Assembly: GCF_900111315.1 (NCBI RefSeq)
Contig: NZ_FOGU01000007.1
Location: forward strand, 1-64,000
Length of the DNA: 64,000 nt
Direction: 5' to 3'
From: Tranquillimonas rosea
Lineage (GTDB): Bacteria > Pseudomonadota > Alphaproteobacteria > Rhodobacterales > Rhodobacteraceae
The notes under the pieces are model-generated. The model did not search any database and was not told where the DNA came from. It was given only the letters and a program-made list of their open reading frames with translations. A program made the position numbers and the translations under genes. Below are positions 50,730-59,466 of the stretch, piece by piece. Position 1 is the first letter of the stretch, and each line of letters opens with the position of its first letter.

Positions 50730-52015
50730 GTCACCGCCTCCAACAGCATTGCTCCACCCTGGCCGCCGCCGATGCATTCCGTCGCGATGCCGCGCCTGCC
50801 TCCGGTGCGTCTGAGGGCGTTCGCCAGGTGCAGGACGATGCGATTGCCGCTCGTCCCCACCGGATGCCCGAGCGAGATCGCGCCGCCGTCGATGTTCAGG
50901 CGGTCGCGGTCGATCCGGCCGAAAGCACCGTCAAGGTCGAGGATCTCGCGGCAGAAATCCGCATCTTCCCACGCGGCGAGGCAGGCCAACACCTGCGCCG
51001 CGAAGGCCTCGTTGATCTCCCACAGGTCGACGTCGTCGGCGCTCAGGCCGTGCCGCCTGGCGATCGGTGTCGACGACATTACGGGTCCCAGGCCCATGAT
51101 GGCCGGATCCAGCGCGGCCCATTCGCTGTCGACGATCCGCGCAAGTGGCGTCAGCCCGTGCCGCTCGACCGCCGCCTCGGAGGCGAGGATCGTCCACGAC
51201 GCGCCGTCGGTGATCTGCGAGGCGTTGCCGGGCGTCACCTTGCCGTAGGGCTTTTCGAAGGCGGGCTTGAGTTTGGCGAGGGAGGCAAGGTCGCTGTCGG
51301 GACGGACCCCGTCGTCGGTTTCGTGCGTGTGGCCGTCATCGTCGAAGGCCGGCTCGACCTCACCGTCGAGCCAGCCCTCGGATTGTGCCTTGGCAAGCCG
51401 GTGGTGGCTTTCCATCGCGTAGGTATCGGCGGTCGTCCGGTCGATCCCGAAACGATGCGCCAGGATTTCGGCGGTCTGGCCCATGTTGAGCTCGGTGATC
51501 GGGTCGGTCAGGCCGCGCTCCAGCCCAATCACCGGTTTCAGGAAATCTGGCCTGAGCCCGGTCATCTGGCGGGCCATGTCGACGGGGCCCTTGGCCCGGC
51601 CCATCCCGGCATACCATTCCACCGCCTCTTCGCGCAGGACCAGCGGCGTGTGGCTCAGCGCCTCGGCGCCGCCGGCCAGGATCATGTCGTGGCTTCCGTC
51701 ACGGATGTAGCGATAGGCCGTGTCGATCGACTGCATCCCCGAGCCGCAGTTGATCTGGGTGGTGAAGGAGACCGTCTGCGCGCCGAGCCCGAGGCGCAGG
51801 GCGGCGACGCGCGCCGGGTTCATCTCGTCCGCGATGACGTTCACGCAGCCGAGGATTACCAGGTCGAGCGCCTCGCGCGGGAACGGCTGGCGCGTCAGCA
51901 GCGGCCGGCCGCATTGCACGGACAGGTCCACGGGCGTGAACGGGCCCGGCGCGCCGCGCGCCTTGATGAACGGCGTCCGGGCGCCATCGACGAGATAGAC
52001 GGGAAATCCGGTCAT
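50726..52015 (-). CDS. Thiolase (acetyl-CoA acyltransferase, FadI/FadA type)
   Basis: The 429-residue protein has all thiolase landmarks: the acyl-carrying cysteine in QINCGSGMQSIDTAYR (C90), the NEAFA loop in LWEINEAFAAQVLA, GGAISLGHPVGTSGNRIVLHLA with the catalytic histidine, and ATECIGGGQGGAMLLEAV with the second cysteine. Length fits FadI-type long-chain thiolases. It is coupled by ATGA overlaps to the dehydrogenase upstream and the hydratase fusion downstream, so the three enzymes are made together and perform complete beta-oxidation turns. Confidence 0.93.
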   Translation of the reverse strand: MTGFPVYLVDGARTPFIKARGAPGPFTPVDLSVQCGRPLLTRQPFPREALDLVILGCVNVIADEMNPARVAALRLGLGAQTVSFTTQINCGSGMQSIDTAYRYIRDGSHDMILAGGAEALSHTPLVLREEAVEWYAGMGRAKGPVDMARQMTGLRPDFLKPVIGLERGLTDPITELNMGQTAEILAHRFGIDRTTADTYAMESHHRLAKAQSEGWLDGEVEPAFDDDGHTHETDDGVRPDSDLASLAKLKPAFEKPYGKVTPGNASQITDGASWTILASEAAVERHGLTPLARIVDSEWAALDPAIMGLGPVMSSTPIARRHGLSADDVDLWEINEAFAAQVLACLAAWEDADFCREILDLDGAFGRIDRDRLNIDGGAISLGHPVGTSGNRIVLHLANALRRTGGRRGIATECIGGGQGGAMLLEAVT

Positions 52016-54258
52016 TCTGCGGCCTCCTGCGAGGGTGTGTCGGGCATCCGGTACTCGGGAAAGAAGCGGGCCAGCTCTTCGGGTGCGAAGTCGTCCACCG
52101 CGACGACCCGCGCCACCGCGGCCGACATCTCGTCCAGCCGGTCCTTCTCGTCCTGCGAGATCGTGCCATCGGCCAGGGCCTCATCGGGCGACTTGCCGGC
52201 CTCGCGCAGCCGCTTGCGCAGAGGTTCTGCGGTGCTGACCTTGGCAAAGGCATCGTTGAGATCGGCGACGCCGTCGCGCTGGCAGCCGCCGAACATCCGC
52301 CCCGTCAGCCTGTTGCGCGTCTCTGACGGCTCCAGCAGCAGTGCGGCGCAGGCGGAGGTAAGGCGGTCGTCCGGCCCGCGAGACGCCCGCGGCCGGATCG
52401 CGGCGCGCAAAAGCCAAGCGGCCCAGCGGGCGGGCAGGTTCGCCAGCACCTCGTCGAGGTTGCGACGGACCCGCGCCAGCCCGTCCTGTGCCGTGTACTC
52501 GAGCAACGGCAGATCGGCCTCCGGCCGGCCGTCGTCGTCCCACCGTTTCAGCGCGGCGCTGATGAAGTAGAGGTCGGACAGCACGTCGCCCATCCGGGCC
52601 GAGATCATCTCGCGCCGCTTCAACCCGCCGCCGAGCGTGAGGAACGCCATGTCCGCCGTCAGCGCATAGGCCGCAGACCAGCGCGACACCTGCCGGTAGA
52701 TCCAGCGGGCACGTCCCGCGTCGGGCGCAGGGGCGAAGTGGCCGCCCGTCCAGGCGCGACCCACGGCCCGGCCCGCGGTGCGCAGCGTGTGCCCCACATG
52801 GGCCCAGAAATGGCGGTGGAACGCGTCGAGCGAGGCCTCGTCGTCTGGTTCTTCCAGCGCCCGCATCTCGTCCAGCAGGTAGGGATGGGCCCGGATCGCA
52901 CCCTGGCCGAAGACGATAAGGCTGCGCGTGACGATGTTCGCGCCTTCCACCGTGATCCCGATGGGCACCGCCCGGTAGAGCGGCGAGAGATAGTTCGAGG
53001 GGCCGTCGATCACCGCCTTGCCGGAATGGATGTCCATCGCCGCCGTCGCGGCGTCGCGCATCCGTGTCGTGCCGTGCAGCTTCATGATCGCCGAAATGAC
53101 CGCGAGCGCACGTCCCTCATCGAGCCCCGCGCAGGTCAGGCGGCGGGCGGAGTCGAGCGCATAGGCGCTGGCCGCGAGGGGGCCGAGCTTTTCCTGGATG
53201 CCCTCGAACTTGCCGATGGGCAGGCCGAACTGCTCGCGCACGCGGGAATAGGCCCCCGATCCGTGCGCGGCGAGCGCCACAGCGGCCGCCGAAAGGGACG
53301 GCAGCGAGATGCCGCGTCCGGCGGCGAGGGCACCCATCAGCATCGCCCAGCCGCGACCGGCCATGTCCTGACCGCCGATGATGTGATCGAGGGGGATGAA
53401 GACATCATGCCCCTCGGTCGGGCCGTTCTGGAACATCGTTCCCGCCGGGATGTGCCGCCGGCCGGTCACGACGCCGGGAAGGTCGGTCGGGACCAGCGCG
53501 CAGGTGATGCCGATGTCCTCGTCGCCGCCGAGCAGGCCGTCGGGGTCGCGCAGCTTGAAGGCAAGTCCCAGCACCGTGCAGACCGGCGACAACGTGATGT
53601 AGCGCTTGGCCCAGTTCAGCCGGATTCCCAGCACCTCTTCGCCGTCCCACATGCCGCGGCAGACGATCCCCTCGTCGGTCATCGCCGACGCGTCGGAGCC
53701 CGCCTTTTCGCTGGTCAGACCGAAGGCGGGTAGCTCGCTTCCGTCCGCGAGACGCGGCAGCCAGTGTCGTTGCTGATCCTCGGTGCCGAATTGCAGCAGC
53801 AGCTCGCCGGGTCCCAGAGAGTTCGGGACCATCACCGTCACCGCGAGGGTCAGCGACCGGGTCGACAGATAGCGGACCACCTCGGAATGGGCGAAGGCGG
53901 AAAAGCCGAGCCCGCCATGCTCTTCGGGAATGATCATTCCGAAGAAGCGCTGCTCGCGCAGGAAAGTCCAGACCTCGGGCGGCAGGTCGGCCTCTTCGTG
54001 GTTGATGCGCCAATCGTCGATCATCTCGCAGAGTGCGGTGCACGGCCCCTCGAGAAAGGCGGTCTCTGCCTCCGTCAGCTCTGGCCGCGCGACGGCGGCA
54101 AGCTTCGACCAGTCGGGGTCGCCCGAGAACAACTCGGCTTCCCACCAGACCTCGCCGGCAGACAGCGCCTCGGCCTCGGTGTCCGACAGGCGCGGCAGCG
54201 CCGTCCTCGCCCAGCGGTGAATCGGGCGCGTGACGTGGTTCCGGATCAATCCGCTCAT
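52012..54258 (-). CDS. FadE-type acyl-CoA dehydrogenase
   Basis: The 748-residue protein is of the long FadE class rather than a 380-residue mitochondrial-type dehydrogenase. It has FGMIIPEEHGGLGFSAFAHSEVVRYLSTRS, FGLTSEKAGSDASAM, LNWAKRYITLSPVCTVLGLAFKLRDPDGLLG, and TVEGANIVTRSLIVFGQGAIRAHPYLLDEM. The C-terminal domain of about 250 residues (DUF1974-like, RMGDVLSDLYFISAALKRW) is specific to FadE. The hydrophobic N-terminal anchor of the E. coli protein is missing, as in many alphaproteobacterial copies. It starts with GGAGGG upstream and heads the operon. Confidence 0.93.
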   Translation of the reverse strand: MSGLIRNHVTRPIHRWARTALPRLSDTEAEALSAGEVWWEAELFSGDPDWSKLAAVARPELTEAETAFLEGPCTALCEMIDDWRINHEEADLPPEVWTFLREQRFFGMIIPEEHGGLGFSAFAHSEVVRYLSTRSLTLAVTVMVPNSLGPGELLLQFGTEDQQRHWLPRLADGSELPAFGLTSEKAGSDASAMTDEGIVCRGMWDGEEVLGIRLNWAKRYITLSPVCTVLGLAFKLRDPDGLLGGDEDIGITCALVPTDLPGVVTGRRHIPAGTMFQNGPTEGHDVFIPLDHIIGGQDMAGRGWAMLMGALAAGRGISLPSLSAAAVALAAHGSGAYSRVREQFGLPIGKFEGIQEKLGPLAASAYALDSARRLTCAGLDEGRALAVISAIMKLHGTTRMRDAATAAMDIHSGKAVIDGPSNYLSPLYRAVPIGITVEGANIVTRSLIVFGQGAIRAHPYLLDEMRALEEPDDEASLDAFHRHFWAHVGHTLRTAGRAVGRAWTGGHFAPAPDAGRARWIYRQVSRWSAAYALTADMAFLTLGGGLKRREMISARMGDVLSDLYFISAALKRWDDDGRPEADLPLLEYTAQDGLARVRRNLDEVLANLPARWAAWLLRAAIRPRASRGPDDRLTSACAALLLEPSETRNRLTGRMFGGCQRDGVADLNDAFAKVSTAEPLRKRLREAGKSPDEALADGTISQDEKDRLDEMSAAVARVVAVDDFAPEELARFFPEYRMPDTPSQEAAE

Positions 54259-54476
54259 GCGACCATCCCTCCTCGGTCACTGCAGCATGGGGGAAACGTC
54301 CGAAGCCGCGCGAAGGTCCCCATGCCCGTCGATTGAAGCGCCGGTGTCGCGGAACGGTGCCCGAGCGCGGCCGGAGTACCGGCCCCGTGTCGCCGGACGG
54401 ACAGGCGGATCACGTTCGCTGCCATCCAAACCTCCGTGCTTGCCGGCGACGGCCGTTCGTGAAGCGGCGCGTGCGG

Positions 54477-54734
54477 CTATTCCGGCGTGATCACCGGGCC
54501 GTCATGTCCCACCCGGAAATTGCCGTTCGTCATCAGGGGGAAGACCTCGGTCTCGTCCGCGAGGTAGTAGAGGTAGCCGGTCGACCTGTCGCCGCTCGGG
54601 CCGCCGAACGCCGCCTCGGCGCGATCGTCGTGCACGACGCGCCTCGGGATCCGTTTCGAGTAGACCTCGTAGCGGTGGCCGGTCTCGTCACGACAGATGA
54701 TAGGGCCTCTTTCCGGTCCGGTTTCGGTCTGCAT
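54477..54734 (-). CDS. Hypothetical protein, 85 aa
   Basis: I do not recognise this protein. The ATG at 54734 has GGAG six bases upstream; a GTG at 54746 would add four residues. The protein reads like a small single-domain cytosolic product (IICRDETGHRYEVYSKRIPRRVV, GDRSTGYLYYLADETEVFPLMTNGNFRV) with beta-rich, aromatic content. It lies between the beta-oxidation operon and the zinc-ribbon gene, transcribed away from the latter. A translated product seems likelier than chance because of the start signal and natural composition. Confidence 0.6.
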   Translation of the reverse strand: MQTETGPERGPIICRDETGHRYEVYSKRIPRRVVHDDRAEAAFGGPSGDRSTGYLYYLADETEVFPLMTNGNFRVGHDGPVITPE

Positions 54735-54969
54735 GTCTTTCTCCACTCCGTTTTCGCGGCGAAGTCACGCGAGCGGGGTAATGTTCCCGCCTTTCGGGCC
54801 GGTCGGGCCCGTCGGCGGTCAGATGCGGAAAGGCCGGCGAATTCGGGCCGACGGGCGTTTCCCGTGAGATGCGATCGGGGGAACAGCGCTCGGACGGGGT
54901 GTGTTGAGACTGCGAATATCCGGCACGCCGAAAAGGGCCCGGATGACAACTCATCGAATGGAGGCTCGA

Positions 54970-55194
54970 ATGGCTCAGTGCGATCACTGCGGCAACGATT
55001 ATGCCAACCCGATGACGATCGAGAAGAACGGTCAGACCTTCGTTTTCGACAGTTTCGAATGTGCGATCATGAAGCTCGCGCCCACCTGCAGGCAATGCGG
55101 CGTTCGGGTGGTCGGTCATGGCCTGGAAGAAGGCGATGACGTCTATTGCTGCGCCCATTGCGCGAAAAAGGCCGGCGCGGACGCCCGCGCCTGA
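54970..55194 (+). CDS. Small cysteine-rich zinc-ribbon / metallothionein-like protein
   Basis: The ATG at 54970 follows GGAGG by five bases and encodes 74 residues. It begins MAQCDHCGNDYAN and has eight cysteines (C4, C7, C31, C40, C43, C60, C61, C64) plus histidines 6, 50 and 63 arranged as CxxC, FDSFEC, CRQC and CCAHC. This is enough for two metal sites. The pattern recalls small prokaryotic metallothionein- or YHS/TRASH-type metal binders. The precise family is uncertain. It ends 32 bases before the ATP-grasp gene on the same strand and is likely cotranscribed with it. Confidence 0.75.
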   Translation: MAQCDHCGNDYANPMTIEKNGQTFVFDSFECAIMKLAPTCRQCGVRVVGHGLEEGDDVYCCAHCAKKAGADARA

Positions 55195-55226
55195 TCGCCA
55201 CCTGTTCCTGACCTGTCGGGGGAGAC

Positions 55227-56549
55227 ATGACCAGACGAGTTAAACCGGTCGTCTGTCTTGTCGGCAGCGACACGTTCAACCTTCACCTGGTTCAAGAGAT
55301 CGCCGAGGCGGCGGACTGGGACATCGTTCCGGTCCTGTCGTCCGACGATGTCCAGCCGAGCCAGGGCAAGATCGACTTCGACGATCTCCTGCGCCGTGCC
55401 GAGGGAGTGATCTCTGACCTCGCACAGGGGCCCGATGCCATCATCGGCCACCTGGACTTTCCGGTCACGGCACTGGTCAGCCTGCTCAACCGCAAGTTCG
55501 GGCTTCCGGGCGCCTCGCCCGAGGCCGTCGCGCGGTGCGAGCACAAGTACTGGATGCGGCAGGAACAGGCCGCGGAATTTCCTGACACCACGCCGCGCAC
55601 GGTGCCGCTGAACCCCTTTGCCCCCGAGGCCGCGCATCGCGACGCGCCGGAGTATCCGTTCTGGATGAAGCCGGTGAAGGCGCATTCGTCGAAGCTGGGG
55701 CATCTGGTCCGGGACGATGCCGACTTCGATGCCGGCCTGCACGCCTGCCGCAACCATATTCATCAGCACGGCGAGCCGTTCAACGTGTTCCTGGGGCATC
55801 TCGACAAGGAATGCGGCCAGCCCGCAGAGATCGACGGCAACTTCGCCCTTGCTGAAGAGCTGATCTCGGCCCCGCGCCTGTTCACGCTGGAAGGGTTCGT
55901 CAGAAAGGGGCGGCCCGTCATCTACGGCGCCATCGAGTCGCGTCGTGGCGGGCCGTCCGGGACCAGCCTGTCGAGCTATCACTATCCCGCCGCCATCCCG
56001 AAGTCGGTCATCGACACCGCGACCGCGACGGTGGGACGGCTGCTCAAGCGGTTCGGCTTCGACGACGCGCCCTTCAACGTCGAGTTCTTCTGGAATGACG
56101 AGACCGACGAGTTGCATCTGTTGGAGATCAACCCGCGGTTCTCGAAATCGCACTCGCCGCTCTTCCGGATCGTGGACGGCGCATCGCACCACAAGCAGGC
56201 GATCCAGCTGGCGCTCGGGCAGAAACCGGAGTTGCCGTCCGGGCAGGGCGCCCAGCCGATGGCGGCGAAGTACATGATCCGTTCGACCGAGGCGGACGGC
56301 CTCGTCCGGCGGGTTCCGACGGACGACGAGATCTCTGCCCTCAAGAAGTTGATCCCCGATCTCGAGGTGCAGGTCCTGGTCGGACAAAACGAGCGCCTGT
56401 CCAGCCTGCCGGATCAGGATAGCTATACCTACGAGTTGGCCGACCTGTTCATCGGCGGCGCCGGTCACGAGGTCATCGAGGACGCGTATCGTCGCTGCCT
56501 CGACAGTATGGATTTCCACATAAAGCCATTGCCGGAGGGGTATCCGTGA
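55227..56549 (+). CDS. ATP-grasp carboxylate-amine ligase-like protein
   Basis: The 440-residue protein shows the ATP-grasp layout. An N-terminal Rossmann-like domain (VVCLVGSDTFNLHLVQEIAEAADWDIVPVL) is followed by CEHKYWMRQ (K107) and FWMKPVKAHSSKLGHLV (K148), which bind ATP. The metal site is NVEFFWNDETDELHLLEINPRFSKSHS (E286, E300, N302). These enzymes join a carboxylate to an amine or thiol through an acylphosphate. The sequence resembles the general CPSase-L/DdlB class but I cannot assign it to a named ligase. The last two bases of its coding sequence overlap the start of a CocE/NonD hydrolase, so the two are made at a fixed ratio. Confidence 0.85.
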   Translation: MTRRVKPVVCLVGSDTFNLHLVQEIAEAADWDIVPVLSSDDVQPSQGKIDFDDLLRRAEGVISDLAQGPDAIIGHLDFPVTALVSLLNRKFGLPGASPEAVARCEHKYWMRQEQAAEFPDTTPRTVPLNPFAPEAAHRDAPEYPFWMKPVKAHSSKLGHLVRDDADFDAGLHACRNHIHQHGEPFNVFLGHLDKECGQPAEIDGNFALAEELISAPRLFTLEGFVRKGRPVIYGAIESRRGGPSGTSLSSYHYPAAIPKSVIDTATATVGRLLKRFGFDDAPFNVEFFWNDETDELHLLEINPRFSKSHSPLFRIVDGASHHKQAIQLALGQKPELPSGQGAQPMAAKYMIRSTEADGLVRRVPTDDEISALKKLIPDLEVQVLVGQNERLSSLPDQDSYTYELADLFIGGAGHEVIEDAYRRCLDSMDFHIKPLPEGYP

Positions 56550-58561
56550 AGACCGTCCACGACTTCCCGCACGACATTATAGAAGAAGAGAACGTCTCGA
56601 TCCCGGTGACCGAGGGGCTGCACCTGTCCGCTCGCATCTGGCGGCCCAAGGACGGCCGGCCCGTGCCGGCGATCCTCGAATACATTCCCTATCGCAAGCG
56701 GTTCGGCACCTCGGTGCGGGACGAGCACACGCACAAGTACCTCGCGGGCCACGGCTATGCCTGCATCCGCCTCGACATCCGCGGCAGTGGCGAAAGCGAG
56801 GGCGTTCTGACCGACGAGTACCTGCAGAGCGAGCTCGATGACGGCGTCGCCGCGCTGCACTGGATCGCCGACCAGCCCTGGTGCGACGGCAATATCGGCA
56901 TGATGGGCATCAGCTGGGGCGGCTTCAACGCGCTGCAGATCGCCGCGATGCAGCCGGAGCCGCTGAAGGCCATCGTCACGGTCTGTTCCAGCGACGACCG
57001 CTATGCCGACGACATTCACCACATGGGGGGCGCGCTGCTGGGAGACAGCCTGTCGTGGTCGGGCGTGATGTTCTCCTTCAACACGATGCCGCCGGATCCG
57101 GCGCTCGTCGGCCCCAGGTGGCGTGACATGTGGCTGGAGCGTCTGCGCGGCTCGGGGCTGTGGCTGAAGACATGGTTGCAGCACCAGAGGCGTGACGCCT
57201 ATTGGCGGCATGGCTCGGTCTGCGAGGATTTTTCGGCGATCCGCATCCCCGTCTACGCGGTCAGCGGTTGGCAGGACGGCTATACCAACAGCGTCTTTCG
57301 TCTGATGAGCAATCTCGACACGCCGCGAAAGGGTCTCGTCGGGCCGTGGGGGCACATCTATCCCCAGTTCGGCCGGCCGGGGCCGGCGATCGACTTTCTC
57401 TCGGAACTCCTGCGCTGGTGGGACCGCTGGCTGAAGGGGCGCGACACCGGGATCGAGGACGATCCGATGATCTGCGCCTGGATGCAGGACAGTGCGCCGC
57501 CCAACCCCGAATACGATCACCGCCCCGGTCGGTGGGTCGGGGAGGAGGCCTGGCCGTCGCCGCGCATCGAGGAACGCCGCTATACCATCGCGCCCGCCCG
57601 CGCTCTGGTCCGCGACGGCGCGGCCGAGGTCTGGCCGATGGACGTGCAGTCGCCGGTCACGCTCGGGCTGGCCTCCGGCAAGTGGTGTTCCTACGCCAAT
57701 GCGCCCGACCTTGCGGGGGACCAGCGCACGGATGACGGTGGCGGCCTGGTGTTCCAGACCGACCCGCTGGACGAGGAGGTCGAGATCCTCGGCGCCCCGG
57801 AGGTCGAGCTGGAACTGGCCGCGGACCGGCCGGTGGCCCAGGTGGCGGTGCGGCTGTCGGACATGCGCCCCGACCACCAGGTGACGCGGATCACCTACGG
57901 CATCCTGAACCTCACGCACCGCAACAGCCGCCAGTGGCCCGAGGCGCTGGAGCCGGGCGAACGCTACCGGGTGCGCGTGCCGATGAACTACATCGCGCAG
58001 ACCATCCCCCGTGGCCATCGTATCCGCCTGTCGGTCTCGACGGTCTACTGGCCGCTCGCCTGGACCCCGCCCGAGGACGTGAAGCTGACCGTCTGGACGG
58101 GGCTCAGCACCGTGACGATCCCGTGCCGGCCGCGGCGCGACGCCGAGGATGCCAACATAGCCTTCGGCGAGCCCGTCCAGGCGCCGGGCCCCGACCTGAC
58201 GGCGATCGAGGTGCCCGAGCATCGCTGGCTCGTGCACCACGATCTCGGCGCCCAGAGGTCCGAGCTCGAGGTGATCGACGACCGCGGCACGTTCCGGCTG
58301 GAGGACATCGACCTGACCGTCGGCGCCCATTGCGTCGAGCGATACAGCGCCTCGCCGGGCAATTTCACCTCGCTGGTCGGAGAGGCCGAGTGGACCCGCA
58401 GCCTCGCGCGCGGGGCCTGGTCGGTGCGCACAAGGACCCGGACCCGGCTCACCTCGGATACCGAGAACTTCTACATCAGCGCCGAGCTCGATGCCTATGA
58501 GGGCGACACCCGGATCGAGTGTCTCAGTTGGAGCGAAACCATCCCACGCGACTTCCTGTGA
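56546..58561 (+). CDS. CocE/NonD-family serine hydrolase
   Basis: A GTG start at 56546, overlapping the ATP-grasp stop, has GGAGGGG upstream. The 671 residues comprise an alpha/beta-hydrolase domain and a C-terminal jelly-roll (PepX_C-like, about 410-660). RLDIRGSGESEG is the oxyanion-side motif, MGISWGGFNALQIA holds the nucleophile S123, GWQDGYTNSV the acid and GPWGHIYPQFG the base histidine. CocE acts on cocaine esters and X-Pro peptidases on dipeptides, so ester or amide cleavage is expected. There is no signal peptide, so it acts in the cytosol beside the ligase encoded just upstream. A synthesis/hydrolysis pair acting on the same amide is a plausible reading but unproven. Confidence 0.88.
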   Translation: MKTVHDFPHDIIEEENVSIPVTEGLHLSARIWRPKDGRPVPAILEYIPYRKRFGTSVRDEHTHKYLAGHGYACIRLDIRGSGESEGVLTDEYLQSELDDGVAALHWIADQPWCDGNIGMMGISWGGFNALQIAAMQPEPLKAIVTVCSSDDRYADDIHHMGGALLGDSLSWSGVMFSFNTMPPDPALVGPRWRDMWLERLRGSGLWLKTWLQHQRRDAYWRHGSVCEDFSAIRIPVYAVSGWQDGYTNSVFRLMSNLDTPRKGLVGPWGHIYPQFGRPGPAIDFLSELLRWWDRWLKGRDTGIEDDPMICAWMQDSAPPNPEYDHRPGRWVGEEAWPSPRIEERRYTIAPARALVRDGAAEVWPMDVQSPVTLGLASGKWCSYANAPDLAGDQRTDDGGGLVFQTDPLDEEVEILGAPEVELELAADRPVAQVAVRLSDMRPDHQVTRITYGILNLTHRNSRQWPEALEPGERYRVRVPMNYIAQTIPRGHRIRLSVSTVYWPLAWTPPEDVKLTVWTGLSTVTIPCRPRRDAEDANIAFGEPVQAPGPDLTAIEVPEHRWLVHHDLGAQRSELEVIDDRGTFRLEDIDLTVGAHCVERYSASPGNFTSLVGEAEWTRSLARGAWSVRTRTRTRLTSDTENFYISAELDAYEGDTRIECLSWSETIPRDFL

Positions 58562-58745
58562 GCCGGTGGGCTTTGGTGTGTGGGGGGCTGCGTTTGCCGT
58601 CGAACGTCGCCCGAATTCACATTCCGCAATCGGTGCAACATCCCGCCGGAACGGTGCGTTTGCACCCCACCCGCCACGCAGACGGTCCGGTGCGGTCGCT
58701 GTACCCGGGCCGCTCACGCACAGAATTCGACAGGAGACGATACCG

Positions 58746-59129
58746 ATGCCCCAGCCCTTTCACGTCCCGGCCGAAGCACCCGAAGTCAAGGTGATGCAGG
58801 AGGCGCAACGCGGCGGGCTCAAGTATCGCCTGATGGTCGACGCCTCCGGCGGCCCGTCCGGCGAGGTGTGCCAAGGCTACTTCTACCTCTACGACGGTCA
58901 CACCGAGAGCATGCACCGCCACGACGTGACCGAAACCATCTCGGTCGTGGAGGGGACGGGCACGGCGTGGCTCGGGGCGCGGGAGATCACGATGCGTCCG
59001 GGCGACTCCCTTTTCATCCCGGCGGGCCACATGCACGGCTTCGCGGCGGACGAGGACATGACCCTGTTCTTCACCTTCCCGACCGAAAGCTTCGACCAGG
59101 TGGGATACGAGTACGGCGAGGCCGCGTGA
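58746..59129 (+). CDS. Cupin-domain protein
   Basis: The 127-residue protein is a single cupin barrel. GHTESMHRHDVTETISVVEGTGTAWLG supplies the two-histidine-glutamate metal motif, and PGDSLFIPAGHMHGFAAD adds the second-motif histidine. No HTH is present, so it is an enzyme or binding protein (isomerase, dioxygenase or oxalate-type). The ATG is preceded by GGAGA. It follows the hydrolase gene by 184 bases on the same strand, and an operon link is possible but not shown. Confidence 0.85.
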   Translation: MPQPFHVPAEAPEVKVMQEAQRGGLKYRLMVDASGGPSGEVCQGYFYLYDGHTESMHRHDVTETISVVEGTGTAWLGAREITMRPGDSLFIPAGHMHGFAADEDMTLFFTFPTESFDQVGYEYGEAA

Positions 59130-59231
59130 CGCAGCTGACGCTGACGCGCCGTCGCGGCCAGTCGGGATGAATCGCGAGGGGGACTGGAGGGTCGCGCCGA
59201 CCACGCGACGGTACTCACTACGGAGGGAAAG

Positions 59232-59321
59232 TGGCGGAGAGACAGGGATTCGAACCCTGGGACCCCTTGCAGGGTCAACGGTTTTCGAAACCGCCCCGTT
59301 CGACCACTCCGGCACCTCTCC
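59232..59321 (-). tRNA. tRNA-Ser(CGA)
   Basis: Read on the minus strand, the 90-base gene starts GGAGAGG and pairs with TCTCTCC before discriminator G and an encoded CCA (59232-59234). The anticodon stem-loop is GCGGT-TTCGAAA-ACCGT with anticodon CGA, decoding UCG. The T-arm AGGGTTCGAATCCCT and a long variable arm are typical of class II serine tRNAs. It faces opposite to the flanking protein genes. Confidence 0.97.
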
Positions 59322-59466
59322 GCGGTCTGGCGGCGAGATAGTGAATGTCCGGCGGGCATGCAAGCCGATTTTCTTCACCGTGTTCACCGGACATTTATGG
59401 CTGTGCCCTTGGCACCCGGTCGGGGCGTGCCTACTCTTTTCGGAACGCTTCAAAAACGAGGTCATC

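Noticed and set aside
48696-51248. 850-residue plus-strand frame opposite the hydratase/dehydrogenase and thiolase genes
   Set aside because: Antisense artefact of high third-position GC; no domain recognisable.
56465-58717. 750-residue minus-strand frame opposite the CocE/NonD hydrolase
   Set aside because: Same shadow effect; the plus strand carries the serine hydrolase motifs.
59167-59466. Extended plus-strand frame joining the region across the tRNA gene to the DUF2059 gene
   Set aside because: It would translate the tRNA gene; the DUF2059 protein begins at 59467 with a clean signal peptide.
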